Origin: Ferruginibacter albus
GTDB lineage: Bacteria > Bacteroidota > Bacteroidia > Chitinophagales > Chitinophagaceae
NCBI RefSeq assembly: GCF_020042285.1
Contig: NZ_CP083388.1
Location: 2,568,001-2,632,000, forward strand
DNA: 64,000 bases
Direction: 5' to 3'
Below are positions 57,001 to 64,000 of the stretch, in pieces. Position numbers and translations under genes: made by a program. A model generated the notes under the pieces. The model was not told the DNA's origin and did not search any database. It worked only from the letters and a program-made list of their open reading frames with translations. Each line of letters starts with the position of its first letter. Positions within the stretch are counted from its first letter, which is position 1.

Positions 57001-60000
57001 CACACTTACCGCAGTACTTTGTGCAGAACTTGTTCCACAAGTATTTCCTGCAGTTACTGTTATATTACCATTCTGTCCAAATGTTCCTGCAGTTACTGTT
57101 ATAGAAGCGCTTCCTTGACCTGTTTGAATAGACCATCCGGTAGGCACTGTCCATGTATAAGTACTTGCATCTGTTACGCTTGAAATACTATATGTCTGAT
57201 TTGTTGTACCTGAGCATTGTATTGCTGCACCCGTAATAGTACCCGGAGTAGCAGGAGTTGCTAATGAAGTAATTGCTCCTGAAACATCACTTGTAGTAGT
57301 TGCTGAGCAATTACCACTTACTACACAATAGTAATAAACAGTAGTTCCCGGTGTTGGTGATGGAGGTGCATAAGATGGAGATGTTGCTCCACCCACTGAA
57401 CTTCCGCCAACATTTGAGGCTGTAGTATTACTATACCATTGATAAGAAAGATTTGTTCCTGCTGCTGAAACGCTTAAAGCGCCGGTAGTTGAAACACATA
57501 TTGGTTGTGCAGCCGTAGAAGGCTGTACGTATATTATTGGATTGTTTAAAGAAAGACTATTAAGGTAAATATTATTACAGTTACCGCCACCGCAACTTCC
57601 GGAATTACCGTTGAAGAAACGAACGGATGCAGGTGTTTGATTTCCTGTACTGATAAATGTACCTGTTTTGTGGAATAATACAGTACTGCTTCCTTGTGCT
57701 GTAACTGAAATAGCATAAGAGTTAGAAGCTGTATAAGCGATGGTAACAGTTAATCCTGTATGCGAATCACTGATACCCGTAGTTGCATTTGCTCCGGAAG
57801 CATCATTGATAATATAACCACCGTTATAATAAAACTCCATTAAGGATGCACTGGAAGCATTCCATAAGCTAAACCCTACAGCATTAGTTCCTCCTGATGT
57901 AACATATCCATTTTGCATTGAGAAGGTAATGGAATTACCTGTTGCAAATGAAGTTAATGATCTTGATGCAGAAGCTACATCGCCATTATAAGCATAGATA
58001 CCCCATGAATTACTTGCTTGATCAATAAATGGAGAAGCAAATGGGCTACCGGCCGATGCTACCGAAGCTGTAAAGAAGCCGGAAGTTGCACCGCTATTAA
58101 GAACCCATGGTCCTAATCCTGTTGTATTATCATTGGTTCCTGAAGTCCAGTCTATTCCGGAAGCTGTACTTGATTGACTAACTGTTATCAAAACTGAGTT
58201 TGAATTGGCAACACTACAAGATCCGCTGGTAACAGCTGCTCTATAATATAAACCTGCAGTAAGTGCGGCTGTTGTATAACTGGATGTTGTTGCACCACTT
58301 CCACCTGTTACATTCGTCCAGGTACTGTTATCAGAAGATTGTTGCCATTGTATAGCTCCTGTATTATTGGATAAAGTTAATGTAGCAGTACTTCCTGCAC
58401 ATATGGCACTTGTAGTAGTAGCTGCTGTACCGCCCACACTTGTAGCACTTATTGTTACCGATTGTGCTGTCATACCTGTTAAGTAGTTACGGGTAGCTGC
58501 ATGTGTGCCGTCCCATGTAAACGGAACTAACACATAATTATACGTATTGCCAGCCGTAACAGTAGCATCGCCGCCCGGTCCGTTAGTAGTAGCAGCTGAT
58601 GTTATTGTCGAGTCGATAATAGTTGTTCCTGTACCTGCAACCAATGGAGCTCCATCTGCATTGCTTAAGCTTGGAACTGTAGGACTTACTGCTCTTAATA
58701 GAACATATCCTTTTGTAGTAGCTCCGGATGCAGGGAAGGTTGCTGCATTCCAATTAAGAATTGCTTTTGCACAACCGGTTGCACTTGTAAATGATGGTAA
58801 AGTTGTTGGAGAAGTAGATAACGTGTAGAAGCTACCTTCAGAAGATGTTCCTGTAAGCGATACTCCAAAGTTATTTCTTGTCGCAAAAGCTTTATAGAAA
58901 TATTGTGTTTGAGGACTTAATCCTGTTCTTGTTTGAGTAAATGGTGTTCCTTGCGTTGGAGTGATTCCTCCCAATGCATTTTCTGTTGTTACACCTGTAG
59001 TTGTACGATATACTGTACCGGATGCACCTGCAGATAAGAAACCTCCGTTAACGGCTGTTACTGTAGATCCAAGGTCTGCTGAAACATCGGTAATATTAGC
59101 AACTGTTGGTGTTGATAATGTTGGTGAAGGACAAACACCTAATTGAACGTATCCATACTCTCCAGGACTTTGATATTCATCTCCTGCCGCTGTTGGAGAC
59201 CATGCATATTGTACCGTTCTACCTTGAGTGGTCGGGTTTTGGTTATCATCTATATTAAGATCAAAACGAACAATAGTTCCACTGGTAGGCGTACTTTGTC
59301 CAATAGTTGCCCAAGGAATTTTAAGTTCTAAATTATAGCCGCCGGTAACTTGAGGGATTGCCCAAACCACTCCTGAAGTCCAGGTGTTAGTACCGGATAC
59401 AGCACCTCCGCCACAACCAAGGTTAAACCTGGTTTGATGGCTGGTTGAGTTTCCACTTACTGCCAGGTAAACTTCAACGGCATCAAATTGCCAGTTGTTT
59501 CCATCGCTACAACCATTAGTAGTTGTTCTTGGATTGGCATCTTTTACTTTTACCAATAGATAAAAGTTAGTAGAATCATACATTGCCTGCCATGTAGTAC
59601 CTGCCTGGATATTGCTGGAACTTCCATCGCTGATCCACCTGTTAACACTATAAGCAGGTGTTTTAGACCAGATGGCATCTTCTGTTCCATCAATGGTTGG
59701 ACCACCATAAGGAGCATCCGCAATAATTGCAGGAGAACCGCTTGCACCTGTACCACTAGTGCTACATGGTGTTGTGCTTGCTGTAAATGTAGTAGTAACT
59801 GCGCTGCTGGTTGCTGAAGCAACTGAGCTGCCGGTTGCATTTACCGCTTTTACACGATAATAATAAGTAGTTGCCCCGGATAAAGTACTAAATGTATAAG
59901 TTAAAGTTCCTGATGCAATACTGCTTTGTGTTGCAGCAATAGAACTAAATGTATTGCTGGTAGAAGCTTCTACCGTATAAGTATATGTTTGATTACCTGC

Positions 60001-63000
60001 AGGACTAGGTGCAGTCCAGTTAGCCGTAAACCCTGTAGCAGTAGCTGAAGAAGGAGAACCTACAACAGGAGCATCAGGTAATGTAACAAAAGTAATATCT
60101 GTAGTACTGTTAGTAGTGCCGGAAGAATTGCTGGCATTACCACGGTAGTGATACAAAGTATTAGGTGTTAATCCCGATATTGTTGCTGCAGATGTACCAT
60201 TGGTTGTTATTGTTGCAGGAGAAGTTGTTCCGTTAACATTAGTACCATAACCTGTGGTAGTACCGTAGTCAAAAGAAACCCCGTTTACATCAAACCCATT
60301 TGCACCAACGTTTGCATTTAAAGTAGCATGTGTTGAATCAATACTTGTTGCCGCTGTTGTAACTACTGTTGGAGGACCTGCTACTGGAGCCTGTACTGTT
60401 ACAGAAGAAGATGCAGCACTGGCACATTTACCGGTTGCTGTTGCAACGGCTGTAATAATATCACCTGTTGAAACATTTGCATTACTTAAAGTCCATGTGC
60501 CACCGGTAGCTACTGTACTGGTTGTACCGAGTGAAGTAGTTCCATTTTTAAACACTTGTATTGTTGCGCTGTTTGCATCTGTATTTGTACCTGTAATGGT
60601 AGCAGCAACATTTGCATTAATTGGCGAATTAATAGTAGGAGTAGCAGATACGGCAGATGTTGTAAAATTAGCAGAACTTGCTGTAGGCACTACCGAAGTG
60701 CTACATCCCGAAGCATTTGATATAGCTGTAACATTAACAACATTTGACGATCCGGCAGTACTTAAATTAGATGTAGTAAATGTTCCTGTACCGGGGCTGC
60801 CCGCTGTAAAACTCATACTTGCAGTAGTAGATGAAACAGTATTTGTACCACTTACATTATATGTTACAGTATAAGTTCCTGTAGTTAAAGCACTGGAAGA
60901 AACAGTTACTGTTGAACCACTACCCACACAAGCAGTAGCTGCTGAAATAGCAGGAATTCCACTAGTATATAAAATAGTAACATCAGACTGACTTAACTCT
61001 GAACCATATACGTTCACACCATCTACTGAGCCTGACCAAAATTTATTAGTAGGTCCAGAAAGTGAAGATCCTGCAAAGCTACCTCCGCTTCCGGAAGTGT
61101 AGCCGCCTATCCAAAGGTTAGTGTTGTAACCAATTCTAAGCCATCTTCCACTTATACCATCTCCACTGGATGTAGCTGTATAAGTAGATACTAAAGATCC
61201 ATCCATATATAGCCTTAGAACATTACCAGTACCAATAGTAGCTACTACATGATGCCATGCATTGTCTTTATATGTTCCCGGTGAGGCAACAACAGTAGCA
61301 CTACCAGTCCATATACCAAATACAACGTGCCCATTATCATCCATCCAAATATTATGGTCGTGTGAACCCGGATCACCAGACTGTCCAGCTAATATACCCA
61401 TCATAAATCCGCCTACACTGGTTTTAAACCAGCCGGAAATACTAAAAGTAGTAGGACTGCTTGAAAACGCAGCATTACTCCACATGTAATTAGTAGAAGC
61501 ACTAAAACTCGATACAGCTGCATTTGAAGTCCCAAATCTATCTGTAGTCGCAGTTAACCCGGTACTATTAGGTATAATATTATTAGAACCAATGCTTCCT
61601 GTACTTGGACTGGTTGCCGAACCTCCCGTATATCCTGTAAAATCATACGCCATTAAAGGGGTAATGCTTGTTGTACTGTTAACGCTAGGACCTGAATTAG
61701 TAGTAAAACTAGCTGAGCTTGCAGATACAGTAGTAATACAAGCAGAAGAAGCTGTTAACGCGATTCCTGTTATATTAACCACATTCGCTGCGCCCGCAAC
61801 ACTTAATGCACTTGTTGTAAATGTACCTGACTTGGTTCCTCCTGAAACGGTCATTGTAGCTGTTGTAGAACTAACCGTGTTAGTACCGCTTACATTATAG
61901 CTGATAGTATAAGCACCATCTGCTAATGTTGAACCGCTCACCGTAACTACGGATCCTGTACCAGCACAAACTGAAGTTGCAGCTGCAGTTATGCCTGCAA
62001 CTGTTGGACCCTGATTAGTAGAAAAACTTGGACTAGCCACACTTAAAGTAGTAATACAGGTGGGTGTACTATGTAAAGCTATACCTGTTATATTAACTAC
62101 ATTAGCTGAACCGGCACTTGTTAAATTAGATGTAGTGAAAGAAGCGCTGTGTGAACTAAAAACAAGACTGGTTACAGAAGTAGAACCTACTGAATTAGTT
62201 CCGGTAACAGTATATGTTATATCATACGTACCATCTGCCAGACTAGGGGCAGATAATGTTACTAATGACCCTCCATTACAAGAATTTGCAGCTGCACTTG
62301 CAGTAATTGTACCGGTTGTTGGACCAGCACAAGGTGTGATTTTAGCTAATTGAAAATCAAGTACTTTACCACTTCCAATATCTCCAGAAATTATTGGACC
62401 TGTGCCCGTACCTCCGATTGACGAATAAGAACCAGATCCTGTTGTGTCGGTACTTTCTCCAATTTTATTTAGATTGCCCATTGCAGCTGTTCTATTTAAA
62501 GAAACAGTACTTCCAGTTAAAACCTGATCTGCAATTAATCTCCAATGTTCTGTTTTGCTTAAAGAATCTAAGGGAGCGTTAAAAGTTGCACTGCTAAAAG
62601 TTCCTGTAGAGGCTGAAATTGTTACATTAGTAGCAGTTGTGGTATTCTTAGTTAAAACTAAAGGTAAATAATTTGTTGTTCCTGAACCTACAGGGAATGC
62701 ATATTGAGCACCGTTTGTAGTATTTGAAGTCCATTTTACAGGTCCGTTAATATATCCTGAAGTATAACCTCCAGTTATAGCGCCTGTACCAGTGTTAGTA
62801 ACACTTAAAAGATTTGTATTATCTGTTTCAATAATACCGGAAGAACCTGACGTAGGTAATGCAAGAACACCAGCCACGGATGTTGGTGTTTTTAATTTTA
62901 CGTATGCTGTATTACTAATTGTTAAATTATTAAATGCGTGTGTGCCATTAGTTTTTGAAAAAGTTATTGATACAGTTCCAGAAGCAGTAGCATTTGCAGA

Positions 63001-64000
63001 CAAATAAATTGTAGTGCCATTAATGGCCAGAATACGAGTATTTGCAGCAATTCCGGTAACCGCTGTAGGGTTGCCCTCTCCTACTACTAATCCACTTGCA
63101 GAAGCCACAGTTGCAAAGGGAGATCCATTAACTGTAGTAATGTTAGTAGTGACAGCAGCAATACCGATGTTTTGTTGAGAGGATCCTCCAAAAGTAACAG
63201 TACCACCACTATTTGTAAACGTATTAAAATTCGTAAAATCTCCTTTAACTATCATATTACCCGAAGGAGCTATTAAGGTAGAACTGGTTTGAATGTTAAG
63301 GCCTCCACAAGTAAAAGGAGCTGTTCCTCCTGAAATAGTAATACTGCTAGCTGTTGAACCATCTCCGCAAGTTAAGACTCCATTTAAAGGCACACTTTGT
63401 GAAATAGTATATGGACCACCTGCATTTATAAATGTTACATTGTTCGGATAGCCAATAGTACTTCCAATTGTAGTACCCGAAGTAGCAAACCATAGACTTC
63501 CCACTACGCTAGTGGTATGTGTTGTATTTGCATCACCTTTATAGTAAAGAGTTGAATTAGGTCCCCATTTTGGACCATTAGATGCCGCGCTTCCACTTGT
63601 GTAAGTAATGGCAGCAGAATTACCATTAATAATAGAAAATATTCCATTGAATCTTGCATTACCTACATTTCCAAAATTTATAGGCCCATTTCCATCAGTA
63701 CTTAATGATATAAAATTATTAAGAGTTGGTCCTCCTTTTAAATTTATATCTGAACCCGAATTCGGGTTATAAAAAATCGTACCTCCGTCAGCATCAACAT
63801 CCCCGACTCCAGCTCCGTCTCCACTACTGGCTAAGTCTCCTGAAGTTTTATAAACATAGGTATATTTAGGAAATGAAATATAATTAGAGGTCAATTTAAG
63901 TATCCCTTTAGTTAAATACAAAGCTCCTCGCTGATTACTACCTCCAATATTTATAGGATTAGTGTAACCATAACCTGATAAACTAACTACATCCGTAGCA
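54025..64000 (-). CDS. Giant multi-domain adhesin-like secreted protein, 5' end outside the window
   Basis: At least 3324 residues are visible; the frame stays open to the right edge, and the only candidate start there is a TTG (63921) with in-frame coding sequence before it. From the N-terminal side: beta-helix/autotransporter-like repeats; Ig-like units of the NxVSSTTAxMT type; a LamG domain (about 61650-60960); two Fn3-like domains (about 60370-59780); a CBM9-like domain (about 59700-59130); more Ig-like modules; a GDWNDPSNW module (about 56400); and a type A T9SS sorting domain ending NYQNSIKVIR. No catalytic residues are seen. Expected to be T9SS-exported and surface-anchored, for adhesion or glycan binding. 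Confidence 0.88.
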   Translation of the reverse strand, partial: ATDVVSLSGYGYTNPINIGGSNQRGALYLTKGILKLTSNYISFPKYTYVYKTSGDLASSGDGAGVGDVDADGGTIFYNPNSGSDINLKGGPTLNNFISLSTDGNGPINFGNVGNARFNGIFSIINGNSAAITYTSGSAASNGPKWGPNSTLYYKGDANTTHTTSVVGSLWFATSGTTIGSTIGYPNNVTFINAGGPYTISQSVPLNGVLTCGDGSTASSITISGGTAPFTCGGLNIQTSSTLIAPSGNMIVKGDFTNFNTFTNSGGTVTFGGSSQQNIGIAAVTTNITTVNGSPFATVASASGLVVGEGNPTAVTGIAANTRILAINGTTIYLSANATASGTVSITFSKTNGTHAFNNLTISNTAYVKLKTPTSVAGVLALPTSGSSGIIETDNTNLLSVTNTGTGAITGGYTSGYINGPVKWTSNTTNGAQYAFPVGSGTTNYLPLVLTKNTTTATNVTISASTGTFSSATFNAPLDSLSKTEHWRLIADQVLTGSTVSLNRTAAMGNLNKIGESTDTTGSGSYSSIGGTGTGPIISGDIGSGKVLDFQLAKITPCAGPTTGTITASAAANSCNGGSLVTLSAPSLADGTYDITYTVTGTNSVGSTSVTSLVFSSHSASFTTSNLTSAGSANVVNITGIALHSTPTCITTLSVASPSFSTNQGPTVAGITAAATSVCAGTGSVVTVSGSTLADGAYTISYNVSGTNTVSSTTATMTVSGGTKSGTFTTSALSVAGAANVVNITGIALTASSACITTVSASSASFTTNSGPSVNSTTSITPLMAYDFTGYTGGSATSPSTGSIGSNNIIPNSTGLTATTDRFGTSNAAVSSFSASTNYMWSNAAFSSSPTTFSISGWFKTSVGGFMMGILAGQSGDPGSHDHNIWMDDNGHVVFGIWTGSATVVASPGTYKDNAWHHVVATIGTGNVLRLYMDGSLVSTYTATSSGDGISGRWLRIGYNTNLWIGGYTSGSGGSFAGSSLSGPTNKFWSGSVDGVNVYGSELSQSDVTILYTSGIPAISAATACVGSGSTVTVSSSALTTGTYTVTYNVSGTNTVSSTTASMSFTAGSPGTGTFTTSNLSTAGSSNVVNVTAISNASGCSTSVVPTASSANFTTSAVSATPTINSPINANVAATITGTNTDANSATIQVFKNGTTSLGTTSTVATGGTWTLSNANVSTGDIITAVATATGKCASAASSSVTVQAPVAGPPTVVTTAATSIDSTHATLNANVGANGFDVNGVSFDYGTTTGYGTNVNGTTSPATITTNGTSAATISGLTPNTLYHYRGNASNSSGTTNSTTDITFVTLPDAPVVGSPSSATATGFTANWTAPSPAGNQTYTYTVEASTSNTFSSIAATQSSIASGTLTYTFSTLSGATTYYYRVKAVNATGSSVASATSSAVTTTFTASTTPCSTSGTGASGSPAIIADAPYGGPTIDGTEDAIWSKTPAYSVNRWISDGSSSNIQAGTTWQAMYDSTNFYLLVKVKDANPRTTTNGCSDGNNWQFDAVEVYLAVSGNSTSHQTRFNLGCGGGAVSGTNTWTSGVVWAIPQVTGGYNLELKIPWATIGQSTPTSGTIVRFDLNIDDNQNPTTQGRTVQYAWSPTAAGDEYQSPGEYGYVQLGVCPSPTLSTPTVANITDVSADLGSTVTAVNGGFLSAGASGTVYRTTTGVTTENALGGITPTQGTPFTQTRTGLSPQTQYFYKAFATRNNFGVSLTGTSSEGSFYTLSTSPTTLPSFTSATGCAKAILNWNAATFPASGATTKGYVLLRAVSPTVPSLSNADGAPLVAGTGTTIIDSTITSAATTNGPGGDATVTAGNTYNYVLVPFTWDGTHAATRNYLTGMTAQSVTISATSVGGTAATTTSAICAGSTATLTLSNNTGAIQWQQSSDNSTWTNVTGGSGATTSSYTTAALTAGLYYRAAVTSGSCSVANSNSVLITVSQSSTASGIDWTSGTNDNTTGLGPWVLNSGATSGFFTASVASAGSPFASPFIDQASNSWGIYAYNGDVASASRSLTSFATGNSITFSMQNGYVTSGGTNAVGFSLWNASSASLMEFYYNGGYIINDASGANATTGISDSHTGLTVTIAYTASNSYAISVTAQGSSTVLFHKTGTFISTGNQTPASVRFFNGNSGSCGGGNCNNIYLNSLSLNNPIIYVQPSTAAQPICVSTTGALSVSAAGTNLSYQWYSNTTASNVGGSSVGGATSPSYAPPSPTPGTTVYYYCVVSGNCSATTTSDVSGAITSLATPATPGTITGAAIQCSGTTNQTYSISSVTDASTYTWTVPTGWSIQTGQGSASITVTAGTFGQNGNITVTAGNTCGTSSAQSTAVSVANPSVAPTGLNVTSASICSGTTSTLTQTGGSLGTGAYWQWYTDAGFTTPIGTSLTSSDASLQVTPASTTTYYLRSEGNTGTCANNVAAAGSVTITVTPHPVANIGSGDASICSSGNYPFTATASDYSAFVWTTTGDGAFADNNTLSATYTPAGRDFAIGKDTISLIAVALSGICPNDTSSMVLSINAAEWTGLGGSGDWNDPSNWSACGTPDATANANIVIPNNDGDNYPVLPSFGGTFNNVTLGSRATIDIGTFFPPSFNNTLTINGNLTGDGSIIGNTTATLVLGGTASNLKFTSGSEILLSLQLKTGATATLASLLNIDAGYDNAHPGTLSVDTNAVFNTGDGLTLVSNDFNTAQVTPVGPSGAINGRVTLQRFLRSSDNDPYVDPNGNIYIDPQAKRAWRLLTAPFKNTDVQTIYQSWQENGLVYEDGDASTHGKGTLITGPGGSNGLEPGVNSNYSMKVFNYSTQKLENVANTNVAISQGSNGGSAENTGYFIFIRGDRNPETVRNPNGGGVPVNVTTLSAKGVLQTGPQVFPLIASGGITSQKYTLVGNPYASPIDLNKVSFSGYGLGNIDVYTWDPSIGDVGAYVLLENENQGAGFQTNAQGHQNSYIQSSQAFFVLGSTNSPSLTIDEDAKVGATDNNNNLVFRPTGVPLNPWMIARLYNVNNDNSVNSIDYNQTYFNNAYSMDAVLGEDAPKLANIGETFSVIRGGTSLFSDRRPVLRSMDTVFFKLLRTKTQQKYQLRFFDSIPGTNLEAWLKDNYTKDSMLISLTDSSSIYSFTSAGVDGSGANLDSVRFTILFRPQGVNPVTFTNVKAQWMGNSNVSVQWNVANQLNINKYEVERSTDGKTFTAVGDVNAVNGTLVYNLMDDNAAAGTIKYRIKSISTNGEVLYSQIVTATIEASAPAVTIITNPVVGSTIELKFNNMPTGKYVLRLMDNLGRTILSKEISHSIASPTETLPIYQVAKGVYHLDVFGTGNYQNSIKVIR

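Overview
The window is AT-rich bacterial DNA from a member of the Bacteroidota, most likely the Chitinophagaceae. Support comes from TAnnTTTG -7 promoter boxes with little Shine-Dalgarno, several proteins ending in type IX secretion system (T9SS) sorting domains of types A and B, families typical of the phylum (DUF4846, PF13449 phytase-like esterase, short arginine decarboxylase, HTH-less sigma-54 response regulator), and Bacteroidota-style dispersed palindromic repeats. The genus is an inference. I see no rRNA, tRNA, CRISPR array, prophage or transposase gene.

Layout. 1-9 kb: hsp20, arginine decarboxylase, and the translation cluster thrS-infC / rpmI-rplT on the minus strand. This cluster is split by an oppositely oriented M13 peptidase gene and a roughly 620-nt minus-strand unit with its own promoter box and terminator but no convincing ORF. 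9-26 kb: housekeeping and envelope genes (secreted proteins, phytase-like esterase, GNAT, topA, GT25 glycosyltransferase, SirB1-like protein, DUF952, ogt, cdd, lepB, a secreted reprolysin-like protease, an NtrC-like regulator, pdhB). 26-42 kb: secreted proteins of unknown function, dnaK, GtrA, an ABC-F ATPase divergent from argS, DUF2200, cysM flanked by two copies of a ~147-bp repeat, then a fluoride riboswitch directly upstream of a CLC-F fluoride antiporter gene. 42-64 kb: four large secreted proteins: a glycoside-hydrolase-like protein with about 15 PKD-type repeats, a type B T9SS protein, a LamG protein, and a giant adhesin-like protein whose 5' end lies beyond the right edge.

How the parts relate. 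Most genes form short units separated by recognisable hairpin terminators. The clearest regulatory logic is at 40.9-42.4 kb: a promoter box, a fluoride aptamer, and an aptamer segment complementary to the six bases just before the antiporter start codon. The best candidates for something undescribed are the orphan non-coding unit at 5.39-6.02 kb, the cysM-flanking repeat with covarying ends, the palindromic repeat inserted in frame in argS, and the promoter-like element shared by the two chaperone genes.
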